From Anas platyrhynchos (Eukaryota > Chordata > Aves > Anseriformes > Anatidae), in contig NC_092601.1 of assembly GCF_047663525.1 (NCBI RefSeq), forward strand, positions 16,577,501 to 16,641,500: a stretch of 64,000 bases of DNA. The letters run 5' to 3'. Numbering within the stretch: the first letter of the stretch is position 1; the number at the start of each line of letters is the position of its first letter. Below the pieces are notes generated by a model. The model did no database searches, was not told the origin of the DNA, and was given only the letters and a program-made list of their open reading frames with translations. Shown here piece after piece: positions 41,101 through 51,500 of this stretch. The translations under genes were made by a program, and so were the position numbers.

Positions 41101-42778
41101 ATCCTGAGATCTGAGCACAGGGCACAGACTTTCAGCAGCGCATGGTAAGTTATCAGATTCAGCTCTTGGTTTTTGCTCTTTAGCTGCTGCCGTAATTTGA
41201 GGGCGCTTTGCAGGCCTGAATCTTTCCACGGTGATTCAGCACAGGCGTTGAACAGGGCTGTGTATGTGGGCTCGGTGGGAGTTAAGCCTCGTTTTTTCAT
41301 CTAAGAGAAGACAAGAAAACACAGGACTAACTTTTTAGGAAAAGAGTTTTAGAATTTCCTACTTTGGTTTTAAAAAATTCAGGCTAAGAAGATGTAAACA
41401 CTAAAAGGCATTCTGGAGAGAGAATAACACACCAAATGTTAAAAACAGTTTTAGCTGAGAAAACTTAAGGTTTGAGAGAGCAGAGAACATAAACATACGT
41501 ACATCATTGTAGAGCTTGAATGCCTTTTTCACATAGCCAACCCTGCCACAGCCACCAATTAGTACAGTGTAATTGCTTTCTTCCGGCTGCACTCGCTCTT
41601 CCTTCAGCATCTGCACCTCAAACAGCTCCAGAGCCTCTGCCAGCTATGGGAAAAAGGAAAATCCATTACGAGGCAGCAACAGAATCGGTCACAATATATC
41701 AATATCCTCAGCTGTAGTCAGATTGTGGTGGAAGTCCTACAGAGCACGGGATTCCTCACAAATTCTTGCTGCTTTCTGTAAAGATATGAATGAAGCGTGT
41801 AAGATGATACAGATGGTGTTGCAGGGATTTGGGATGAGAGGTGGATGGCATAAAAATATTAAAGCCATGACTGCCAGAGGGGACATTGGACTAATTGAGT
41901 GGAGACAGCACTGAGGAGTGGCTGAATTTCTAGAAGTCACTGTCTGGACACCATCAAAAATGATTAGTTAACCGCATTCCTATTTGGGAAGGGAAAAATT
42001 AGGTAGGAAAGTGGTGTGAACAGAACTCAGGTAAACAGGATGTGTGCACGTCTTTTGATTACAACTTTAACTTCTTGCTCTGAAGCAGTTGGAAAATTGG
42101 AATCCATGAACTTTGCAAGTCTTTTCCAACAGAACTACTCTAATCCTAACCCAAGAGCGCTCTGTTTGGCAGCAATTAAATATTATTACCAAAAACGAGC
42201 AAAGAGCAAACCTTGTCTTCTTTGATGAGCGCCTTGCACCTCAAGAAGTACCAGTACGGGGTGTTCCTGGGCCCACGTCGGGGCTTCCTTCCCATGTCCT
42301 CCTCTCCCTCTTCTTCCAGCTTTAAGTCCCGGCTCCGCGGCGTGGCTTTGTGGTAGAACTTCCTAGCAGAAAACCTGGTGGAGAGCGTCCCGAACTCCAC
42401 ACCTTCATCATCATCATCATCATCATCCTCCTCCCTGCAGCCTCCCGAGCCCTCTCCTTCCCCTTGATCCTTGCTGTGGGGGGGTCCGGGTGATGAACTC
42501 AGCGCCCTGCGACCCCATAGCTGTGGGGGGACACTGGGGGGGATCCTGTGAGGGGCTGAGGGGACACCGGGGAGCACTGAGGGGATACTGGGGGACCCTG
42601 AGGGGACACCAAGGGGCACTGAGGGGACACCGGAGGGCACCGAGGAGGCACCGAGGAGCACTGAGGAGGCACGGGGGGACCCTGAAGAGACACCGGGGGA
42701 CCCTGAGGCGACACCGCGGGGCTGCCCGCGGCCCCTCGGGGCGATGGCGAGGAGGAACCGGAGCGGCGAGTGCCTCAT
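38112..42778 (-). CDS. PTCD1: Pentatricopeptide repeat domain protein 1, mitochondrial
   Basis: PTCD1 is a mitochondrial-matrix PPR protein; in human cells it acts on leucine tRNAs and 16S rRNA/mitoribosome assembly. Minus-strand coding exons are 42778-42212, 41643-41503, 41300-41082, 40459-40358, 40024-39284, 39098-38982, 38699-38517 and 38306-38112. They total 2265 nt, or 754 aa (human 700). PPR-type blocks include [78 protein letters not shown] and [20 protein letters not shown]. The C-terminus carries [12 protein letters not shown] and [13 protein letters not shown]. The start chosen ([18 protein letters not shown]) gives a basic, acid-free presequence; the frame stays open upstream but would run through CPSF4 exon 1. 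Extra length comes mainly from an N-terminal minisatellite-coded segment (about residues 23-80) and an acidic run with seven Asp (118-124). It is divergent from CPSF4. Confidence 0.95.
40462..40482. repeat. A21 tract beside a PTCD1 acceptor
   Basis: A run of 21 A on the plus strand (T on the coding strand) forms the polypyrimidine tract just upstream of the PTCD1 exon at 40459. Its length may vary between individuals. Confidence 0.85.
42085..42140 (+). repeat. Possible CR1 LINE 3' remnant, PTCD1 intron 1
   Basis: The segment 'ttggaatccatgaactttgc' then 'aagtcttttccaacagaac' resembles the end of a CR1 element in plus orientation (antisense to PTCD1). It is badly decayed. Sequence to its left (about 41690-42080) may belong to the same insertion but I cannot match it. 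Confidence 0.4.
42405..42429 (-). repeat. GAT trinucleotide repeat coding for Asp7 in PTCD1
   Basis: Tandem ATC on the plus strand reads as GAT codons on the coding strand, giving seven consecutive Asp (residues 118-124) followed by the conserved FGTLS block. Human PTCD1 has an acidic Glu-rich stretch at the same place, so the charge is conserved while the codons are not. Confidence 0.9.
42526..42722 (-). repeat. 12-bp coding minisatellite in PTCD1 exon 1
   Basis: Imperfect 12-bp units on the plus strand around GAGGGGACACCG encode Ser/Gly/Val/Pro-rich tetrapeptides (GVPS, GSPS and similar) at about residues 23-80 of PTCD1. The array lies wholly in the coding exon and stays in frame. Core words (GGGCACCG) are shared with the BUD31 intron minisatellite 6.5 kb away. 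Confidence 0.9.
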
Positions 42779-43133
42779 GGCGGGGGGACCCTGAGGGGAA
42801 AACGGAGCCCGATAACCGAGAACCGGCCCCGGGGGGAGGTGTGGGGAGGGCTCCTCAAGGCGCCTGCGCGGGAAGAGGAGGAGGGAAGAAGGAGGAGGAG
42901 GAGGAGGAGGAAGGGGCGGCCCCGGTGCTGTGAGGCGAGGGTCAGAGGCCGGCTCCCGGCATCCCCAGGCGGGCGGCGCGGCGCGGAGCGGCGCTGCCGC
43001 CGCCTCCCCGACAGCCGAGGCGCTGCCGAAGCGGAGCAGGCTGGGCCGGGCCAGGCCGGGCCGGGCCTGGCCGCAGCCGGCCCCCACCATTCCCCCCCTT
43101 CCTTCCCGTTGCCGTCGCCCCCCGGCTGCCACC
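42779..43133. promoter_or_regulatory. PTCD1/CPSF4 bidirectional promoter
   Basis: Only 355 bp separates the two start codons, so both promoters and both 5' UTRs share this GC-rich, CpG-rich DNA. A strong polypurine run lies at about 42868-42914. The CPSF4 start has a good Kozak context (GCCACCATGC). No TATA box is visible. The arrangement is the same as in the human locus, as I recall it. Confidence 0.8.
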
Positions 43134-46100
43134 ATGCAGGAGCTCATCGCCAGCGTGGACCACATCAAGTTCGACCTGGAGCTGGCCGTCGAGCAGCAGC
43201 TGGGGGCGCAGCCACTGCCTTTTCCCGGCATGGACAGTGCGTGGGGGCTCGGGGGGGCTTCCCTTCCCTTCCCTTCCCTTCCCTTCCCTTCCCTTCCCTT
43301 CCCTTCCCTTCCCTTCCCTTCCCTTCCCTTCCCTTCCCTTCCCTTCCCCCTGCTCCCACCCCTCTCCTACTTTCCCAGGGAGGTTTCTCTGTGAGGCCAC
43401 ATTTTGTCTCAGACCACCTCTTTTTCCCATTCTCCCCGCTGAAAGCCTTAATTTGTACCGCACTGGCCTAGAAAATGGAAATTCAGGCTTTAACATGAAT
43501 AAAGATGACTTTTCTGCACCCTCTGTTTCATTCCCTTCAGGTAGCTGAGGTGTTTTGGTGACAGGGAAGCTTCATCTCGAGGTGCATTCGTGGCCTGGTC
43601 TCACAAGGCTGTCCTGCAGCCTCATAGCCCGCCACAAGCAGCCTAGGGAGACTCGGACATCTGTTGAAGATTTCTGACTAGGCTAATACTCCTGTGTTTT
43701 AATTCTCTTGAATGCTGTGATTCCTGTTGTGATCAGCAAGGGGTGACACCCCGATGATTGTTTCAGGCTGTTCTGGGCAAAGAACACAAGGCCGTAGTTG
43801 CCAGGACTGTGAGCACAAGTTTCACTGCAGTGACTGACTAAACAGCAGAGGCAAAACCTAAATCTCTGAAAGTTCAAACACGCACCACCAACCTAGCAGA
43901 AGTTCTCCTGCTGTGTATTTACCAAGAACAGAGATATTTGTGACGGCCAGACCTTAGCAAAGCATTCATGCAGGAGAATAAATTCACCAAACCAAAATGT
44001 TGCTTTTCTTTTGGGTTTGAGGACCAGACTGCTTCTTGGGAAAGGAAATGTTTTGAAAGTTGCTACAAAAGTTCATTGCCGTTAATTATGTTTCTTTGTT
44101 CTCTCCACAGAATCAGGTGCAGCTGTCTGTGAATTTTTTTTAAAAGCGGCCTGTGGAAAAGGCAAGTAGTCTGTCCAGTATTGTTAAACACATATGAAGG
44201 GTAAGAAAATTAGATTTGCTAGCACCAGGTAACGAAGATTGAGCATAAAAACGAAGGATACTGAATTAACTCCAGTAACTGTGAAGTGATAGTTTGTTTA
44301 TTTTGGAGTTGTTGTTGTTCTTTTGGGTGTTGTTGTTGTTGTTGTTTTTTTGGGGGGGGAGAGGAGGTGGGAATTGGGAGATGAATGAGAAAATCTACCA
44401 GTAAGGGAAGGCTTGAATTTACCACAAGCAGGCCTGTGTGGTTGTGTCTGTATTAGTAGCTGTGGGTTGTGATTGTCAGCTTTAAGAGCTGGACACTACA
44501 CTGCTCACTTCGTTAGAGGGTAAAATAGGACTTATCTGCAAGTCCCTGTTTTGTCATTGCCATTAAATGCTAAAGTCATAAACAAAAGTAAAGTCTTCTG
44601 AAGCCCCTCTTGCAGAGGCGAGGGAAGTGTTGTTGCTGCTGTGTGCCTGCTCGTGCTGCAGATCTTAATTGTTCTTTTTCCTTCTGCTCACCCCATCCTT
44701 CTGCAGGAGGCATGTGCCCATTCAGACACATCAGCGGGGAAAAGACAGTTGTTTGCAAACACTGGCTACGAGGACTGTGCAAAAAGGGAGACCAGTGCGA
44801 GTTTCTGCACGAGTACGACATGACCAAGATGCCTGAGTGTTACTTCTACTCCAAATTTGGTAAGGGGCATTGTAGCTCCTACTTAGCATTCCTTGCAAGC
44901 GTGGGAGTCTGATGAAGAGGATCCTGGTACATCCTTCTTGTACTGTCTTCAGAACATTGCAGTTCTTCTTAGTCTGCTGATACTGTTAGGCTGGAGCTTT
45001 TCAGATCTGGTTAGCGCTTCATCTCATGCCCCTAAGTCTGCCATGCGTTGTAGATGTCTTCTCTCTCAAGAGCTTGTCCCTTGGGGGAAGAGGGGGGAAG
45101 TTCAAAGTTGTTTCTGGGTGTTGTTCTTTATTTTCTGTTTTGGTTATGAGTTGAGTAGGCTGAGCAGGTGGTCTTTGCATGACTCTTGTTTTGGGGAGTT
45201 GATGAGCAGCAGAGGGAATGGGGGTGCAAAACTTTTATGCACTTGCTTTCCAGCTCTGGAGATCTGGACATAATGAGGCAACTTGCTGTCAGAAACTTAC
45301 AGTCTTGTAGGTTTCCTTGGATTGTGAGGTTAGTGCGCAATTTGTAGTTTCTCCACACTTTTGGTGCACTATATGTTTGGTTTTTGTTATCATGACTGCT
45401 CTTTCAAATTCAGTTTCTGCATTGTTTTTAAAAGCACACACAAACAATCCAGCCTGGTAGAACTTGGCTCACTGGGGGTGAGTGCTTGGTGTTCATCCCC
45501 TAGGTTAAGGCAGGCAGTAAGACTGTTGTGCCTGAACGTGTAAATGTTGGTAACAGCTTTGTGGGAGCTACACGATCCAGGTAATGGTTTAGGAGCGGTT
45601 TAGTCTTGAACTCGTACAATTGACTAAGAAGTGTGTTTGCCTTTGGTACAGGGGAATGCAGTAACAAAGAATGCCCATTCTTGCACATCGACCCGGAATC
45701 TAAGATCAAAGACTGTCCCTGGTATGACAGAGGCTTCTGTAAACATGGTATGTATGTTGTGTAGTTGCTGCTTCTCTGGCTGTAAATCAAGGGTAGGGTG
45801 CTGCCATTCTTTCTTGGCACGATCTGCTTGTGTACCTGCTGCTAGTGAGTGCTGCTGTGCACATTTATGATACCTGACCCATGGAGCTTTGTGTTGCAGG
45901 TCCCCTCTGCAGACACCGACACACTCGAAGAGTCATTTGTGTGAATTACCTAGTAGGATTCTGTCCAGAGGGACCTACCTGTAAATTCATGCAGTGAGTA
46001 TGTTTCCAGGCTTGTCCTGTAATCTCGTTTCCTCCGTGATCTGATATATGTCAAATGAGGGTGCTCTAGTGCTTCCCAATGGGTTTGGAAAGTTGGCCAA

Positions 46101-49100
46101 CATTTAGTTTGTTGTGTTTTCACTTGGAGGGTATGGGGCTGGGGCTCCTCAGGGAGTTTGTTACCAGTAGGCGTCTGGAGTGGTGCTCGGATGCCATCAG
46201 TGCAGTGAGATTGCATGGGTTTAGGTTCCAGAAGACTTCACAGCTAGAGGGAGATGCTGCGTACTGGTTTAGCATTTTAGCATGCATAAGTACTGAGCAT
46301 CAAAATGTGAAGAGAAGTGGGGAGGGGGAGGCCTGTTTCCCATGAACCTAAGTTAATTAGCTGAATGTTTGTTTTCTTTTTCGGTGTTTTTTGAGCTGAT
46401 GGTAAAATGTTGGCATATGATTTGAGAATCTTTTTGTTTCGGTCTAAACCAGCCCTCGGTTTGAACTGCCTATGGGAACCACAGAACAACCACCACTGCC
46501 TCAGCCGACACAAACACAGCAAAAGGTACACAATTTCCCTGCCTCCCCTTCATACCCACCCCCAAAACATTGCTTTAGAAGATGTTATAGTCTCTAATGG
46601 TCAAAACAGGATACCTGGACTCCTGGATCTGACTTGCCTGGAAAAACGTAGAGAAACACTTACTAAATGAGGGAAAACCTCTCCTATTTTATTTGTGTGT
46701 GTGATATACTTTTCTTAATAAGGACTTAGAGAAAAATCCTAATGAACCACGAAGCACTGCCCCTTCTCTGCCTTCCTCCCAGCCCTCTCATGTCTGCCAT
46801 CTGATTATTGCTGCTGCTTTTGTCCTGGGAGCATGGCGTTTTGCTTTGTTCTGTTTCTCCCCTCAACTTGGCCAACTTTTTCAGTCATTGTTACAATTTT
46901 CAGCTCAGAGGCCAGCAGTGGCAGTTCTGTTACCTAGGGGGCTGCCTGGAAGGAGGGGAAGTGCTACACAAGAATTAAGCAGCTAGCAGCCCTGCGTGCC
47001 ATTATAGTCATGAAGGTTGCTCCAGCTTTACATGAAAATCTAGTCACAGAACACTCCTGCATTACCTAGAAGCACATCATACGTGGTTGTGCAGCAATCT
47101 GCCAGTTTTTGGAATCTTCATGACATCTCTTGGTGATGGCAATGATATTTTAGCAGCCTAAACCAACTCTAAATTTGCTTTTCAGAGAAAAAGCAGGATT
47201 GCTGGGCTTTGTAAGCCTCAGTTTTTGATTTCTTCTCTCTGGTGCTCCAGCTGGCAGATCACCCACACATAGATTTGGAAGAAAATTGATCATTCGATAT
47301 GTGGGGTGTTCTTTTTTTCTTCTTAACAAAATAACAACCGTAAAGGTCATCATGCCTGATGCACTTAACGAGTCAGAACTCTTCTCCCAACCAACAGAGG
47401 ACGCCCCAAGTCATCGGAGTCATGCAGTCTCAAAATAACAACACTGGGAACAGAGGACCCCGGCCGTTGGAGCAAGTAACCTGTTACAAGGTAATTCATC
47501 TGGACTGCCTCACACTGCTTTGCTGCTGGTTGCTTGGCACAGGCAAAGAAATGGACTGGTGTGGTTGTGGAGTTGGTCTTGCAAAGGGTTTTTTCACAGT
47601 GAAACGTGCCCTGCTCATTAAACATTGCACTTTCAGCGAGTGGATATAGCTGTGGGAGTTATTATTGAGTTCTTAAACCTAGATACTGCTGGTTTGCCAG
47701 CTCAGTATCAGAGTATAAAGAACCAGTTAAGACTGTTGGAGGACATACTTAAGTTTGTCTGCTAATAAACAGGATCCCTACCACAATGATGGTTAAAGGA
47801 GACGATCAAACTGTATGCTTCAAAATAAGGATTAATGTTAGTTTTATCTGCCAAGTTAATTTGCTTACACCCAGAGACTGGGGATGACTTTGGTGTGGAA
47901 GGTCCTTGTGAGTAACAGATACTGAATATTTCAATTTCAGATATGAACAGAAATTTCTGTTCTGTTTCAGACTGTTCAGTATTTCAGCTGTAATTTCAGC
48001 AAGCCCTCACTGTCAAACCAAAAAATAAACTGTTCACCTTGGTTTCTCATTCAGAATCATGGGAAATAGTTTGACACAATCGGTTTTCCATCTCTGCTCA
48101 TTTTTCCCCGAAAGCCACAACCCTAGCCACTAGAAAAGATTTAAAAAAAAAACAAAACAACAAAAAAAAAACACATAAAAAACAACCACCTTTCTTTCCC
48201 ATCATCTTTGACAGTTACATCATTGTGTGTGCCAACTTTGTGTCTTATGTGCTTGTCTGGGTAGAAGTTACTGTGACCAGACAAAGGTATTTAAGAAGCT
48301 GGATCCATTTCACTGAAAACCTTTAGTAGCTGTTTATTCAGTTCCAAAACAAAGTTTTAGTAAATGCTGACAACATAAACCCACTCCACTGAAGGCATCT
48401 TGTGACAGTGACAGCCTCAGAGACGTGAGCTCCTATAACTGGAACTAGCAAAATGTTACAGTGAGTGAGAAAGCACAGAGAATTTTCATCCTGCCTTTCC
48501 CGTTTTTTGCAACTGCAGGTTTCAAAAGTCACATCTCTGCCCGAGGCTACGTTATTGTACTTCATCTCCAGTAAATGAGCAGCGTAGAGCTAGGACTTAA
48601 GGAAGCAAATAAATTACGTATGTGGAGAATGCTGTAATATCAGATACTGACGTTTCTCTCTGTGTTTGAGTAGCCCTAAGGTGCAGAGTCATGAATCTAA
48701 TCTAGGATAGCTGATTAGCAGAGCCCCCAGTATATCTGTGTCACAGTGCTTATCAGGTGGAGTGGTCCTGGAAGCCTCAAACGTTGAAATTTTCCTTGTG
48801 TGTCACAGCCCTGTACTCTCTGAGATCCGTCTCCTTTGCAGTGTGTTATAATAATGTGGTGCCAGGTTGATCGCAGCACAGCAGCAGCTTTTGCTCCGAG
48901 GAGTGGGAGCAGCCCATAAGTCGTGGTGACCCTTGGGACACCAAGTTTTGCTTCACTTCTGAACCTGCATCTTCCATACCTGGATAAAGTTTTGGAATTG
49001 AACAGTTGCTGGCTGCATTATTAAAGGCAGCAGGAGGAAAAAGCTGTAACTCCGTCCTAACTTACCTCTCTCTTTCTTTTTTTAGTGTGGTGAAAAAGGT

Positions 49101-49154
49101 CATTATGCCAACAGATGCACCAAAGGACATCTGGCCTTTCTCAGTGGACAGTGA
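43134..49154 (+). CDS. CPSF4: Cleavage and polyadenylation specificity factor subunit 4 (CPSF30)
   Basis: CPSF4 is the nuclear zinc-finger subunit of CPSF; with WDR33 it recognises AAUAAA in pre-mRNA. Coding exons are 43134-43236, 44111-44161, 44707-44859, 45652-45747, 45900-45993, 46453-46525, 47398-47490 and 49086-49154. They total 732 nt, or 243 aa, matching the shorter human isoform. Five CCCH fingers are complete: C41-C49-C55-H59, C68-C76-C82-H86, C96-C105-C110-H114, C124-C132-C138-H142 and C148-C156-C162-H166. A CCHC zinc knuckle (C219-C222-H227-C232, [14 protein letters not shown]) lies at the end, followed by FLSGQ. Intron 2 uses a GC donor (AAAAG|GCAAGT). The segment that makes the longer mammalian isoform is decayed just upstream of exon 7. 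It is divergent from PTCD1 and convergent with ATP5MF. Confidence 0.97.
43261..43345 (+). repeat. (CCCTT)17 pentamer array, CPSF4 intron 1
   Basis: Seventeen perfect CCCTT units start 25 nt after the CPSF4 exon 1 donor. The minus strand is an AAGGG array able to form G-quadruplexes; the plus strand is a long pyrimidine tract. The lack of interruptions suggests recent expansion. Confidence 0.97.
44159..44167 (+). other. CPSF4: GC-type splice donor of CPSF4 intron 2
   Basis: The reading frame needs exon 2 to end after 'gga aaa g' at 44161 and resume with 'ga ggc atg' at 44707 ([10 protein letters not shown]). The intron therefore begins GCAAGT, the classic strong consensus of GC-AG introns. 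The nearest GT (44166) would shift the frame. The splice is inferred from protein conservation. Confidence 0.85.
44309..44346 (+). repeat. (GTT)n microsatellite, CPSF4 intron 2
   Basis: Two short GTT runs are separated by 'cttttgggt' and followed by a T-run. This is simple sequence with no other feature. Confidence 0.8.
47330..47397 (+). other. CPSF4: Decayed alternative 5' part of CPSF4 exon 7
   Basis: Immediately upstream of the acceptor at 47396-47397, the exon frame extends back as [18 protein letters not shown] (47344-47397). This closely matches the [18 protein letters not shown] insert of the longer mammalian isoform. Further upstream the match breaks: an in-frame TAA lies at 47341-47343, the remaining 'aataacaac' is in another frame, and the expected acceptor AG is absent ('cttaacaa'). 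The long isoform cannot be made through the homologous acceptor here. Confidence 0.7.
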
Positions 49155-49788
49155 AAGAGCAGAAAGAAGAGCGCAAGGGAGCTATTAACACTGAGAAAAG
49201 GTTTCTGCCTAGCACTATTTCTTGAACTATTAATCAGGTTGTTTTTTTTAATGCCATTACTGGAAAGAACTGGTCAGAGGCTGGTTGCTGCTAAGCAAGA
49301 TTTTTGTAATTGTCCACAACTTTTTTTATGTTTTAACCTTTTTTAAAATAGATTTTGGCCTCCGTCTACTTTCATTGAGCCCTGCTGAAAGGTAGATCTA
49401 AAAGCAAATAGATATGCAAACCCCTCACCGGTGCAGCGTTCAACGTAAACTCATCTTAACTCCAGTGTTTCTCTAAAGTGTTTTCCTTCTGCCACTTCTC
49501 TTTGGAGAACCTGCAGCGTTTCAGCCCTCCCTGTGGAAGCAGGAAGACTGACTGGGAAAATTAACACTTGAAATGCCTTCCCTTCAGTGAGGAAGCAGGA
49601 ATTCTGCTGTCCCATAGCTCTTACAAAGCAAAGTCGTGTTCCTAGATCCCGATAAACCTGTCCTGGTGGCTGACTTAAGGCCTCACACACCAGGCTGCAA
49701 AACTCTCGTCCACTTAACTTTGTTTCTATGTTTCTTGCTATACTGGAGGTTAGAAATTAATCTTCTGGGTGAAAACAAATTGGGGGAT

Positions 49789-49794
49789 AATAAA
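49789..49794 (+). terminator. CPSF4: CPSF4 candidate poly(A) signal
   Basis: This is the first canonical AATAAA after the CPSF4 stop, 635 nt downstream. ATTAAA variants at 50114-50119 (followed by a long A-run) and 50394-50399 could give longer 3' UTRs. The choice cannot be made from sequence alone. Confidence 0.5.
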
Positions 49795-50399
49795 TTGGCA
49801 TTTCTTTTGGTTAGCCAGACAATGAGGAGCAATATTTTAGGAAACTCACATCTGTGCTCATTTTCCATTTGCAAAGCAGGTAGGAAATGAACACAGCTTA
49901 AAGTGTAGGAATAGGGGAGCTTTTTCTCAGCACCCGCCCTTCAGCTCACACTGAGCAAGTATTTCCATAGCCAAGAGAAGACCCAAGAAGTGGAGCTCTA
50001 TAGTTTTATGGAACACTGCATCTAGAAGTGGTAGAACATTCTTCTGAGAAACTCCAAGCCAAAACCCATTCATTTTGTGAGAGTATTTCAAAAGGGCCAA
50101 TGACAAAATGTGAATTAAAAAAAAAAAAACAAAAAAAAAAACTTGCACCTACAACGTGAGCCTTATTGAGTCTAACCCCTCTCTTATTTGCTGGCTGCCT
50201 TTATACTTTGTTTTTATTGAAATGTACTGATGGAAAAAGCTATGATTTTTTTTTTTTTAAACAGAGTAACATGATTATATAAGAGAGGTGACCAGAGCCT
50301 ATGTTGGTTTGAATGACAGCTGTTGTTTTATTGTGGATATTACGTCAGTCCAAATACAAGTTTCAAGACTAAGTGACTATGGTATGACAGACCATTAAA

Positions 50400-51378
50400 C
50401 AGTTTTTATAACACCTTGTGCCCCCAGATTTTGAGTAGTAGCCACACTGAGATGTGTTACCTGTATGTATGAAAAGGAACAAACCCTTCAGTGTCTAGCT
50501 CCCTTTCCCATCTAGTCCAGAGAAGTTTAAGGTCTTCACTCCTTGAACTGCTGTTTTTGGAAACTGAAAGCCTTCCTGTTACTGATAAAGCTGAAGAGAT
50601 TCTTTGTATCCCGTAACAAGTGGTTTTCATTCTTACTCCTATTGACAGAAGCACACTGCAGGTCGTACCTGCAACACCCAGCTGGTCACAAGCTTCAGCA
50701 GGTAGTGCTGTGGCACTCAGATGCCCTCGCTTGAAGTGCACGAGGAAGCTAAAGGACAAATACACAGCTGCTGCTCTAACTTGCATTTGTACACGTACTC
50801 TCACCCCTGCCTTTAAGTCAATAAGCAAAGATTTTCCCTTTTTTCACGGACTTTCATTATATTAGTGGTCTTTGAGGCTTATACCCACCCAAAATAACCT
50901 TCCAGCTTTGCTTAGTAAGGAAAGTAGCTGGAGTTTTGATAGGCTAACAGAGGTAACAAAGCTAAAACTGATCTCAGAAAGTGCTCTGCAGTGGAAAAAT
51001 TGTTCTAATACCTCCAGTCCCAAGTGACAGTCAAACTGTGAATCAGAAATTATCTGCCACAAGAAAACTTAAAGCTCAGCTATTCTTCTTTCAAATTAAA
51101 ATATAACCTTTTAGCAAGCTGTCCAATCAGTAACACTTAGGTCATTAGAAGTAAAAAAAAGTATTGGATTGTTTCTTATCACATAGTTAAAGATGAATCA
51201 ATATCAATCAGCTGTAGTAATTTCCCCAGTTCATATTGCAGCCTAGATAGCACACCGACAATTTTCCAGCCATCTCTGAACTTCTCGAGGGACATAAAGC
51301 TGAGAAGACAAACCCACGCAGCACAATTAACAAGTGAGTTAGGAGAGTCTCAGCTCAGTGGGTGTAAAGTGTACGCAC
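50400..51378. other. CPSF4-ATP5MF convergent spacer
   Basis: This is AT-rich sequence between convergent genes. It has no conserved open frame, RNA gene or transposon that I can recognise. Part may belong to a long CPSF4 3' UTR. Confidence 0.5.
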
Positions 51379-51384
51379 TTTATT
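51379..51384 (-). terminator. ATP5MF: ATP5MF poly(A) signal
   Basis: The minus strand reads AATAAA (plus TTTATT) 117 nt after the ATP5MF stop. It is the first canonical hexamer and gives the short 3' UTR expected of this gene. Confidence 0.8.
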
Positions 51385-51500
51385 ATTGGTCATAATAGTA
51401 CAGAGTTTGTTATGAACAGTTCTGATGTCTCCTGTCGGGTAACTGTTCCAGTAGCCAAGTCTAGTCAGGAGCTGCACCTTCACTTTCTGAAATTCATGCC

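Noticed and set aside
42779-43231. N-terminal extension of PTCD1 to an ATG at 43231
   Set aside because: The extension would be antisense to CPSF4 exon 1 and lie beyond the likely start sites of the shared promoter. The start at 42778 gives a proper mitochondrial presequence.
44162-44171. A GT donor at 44166 for CPSF4 exon 2
   Set aside because: It would shift the frame and break [10 protein letters not shown]. The GC donor at 44162 restores the exact family sequence.
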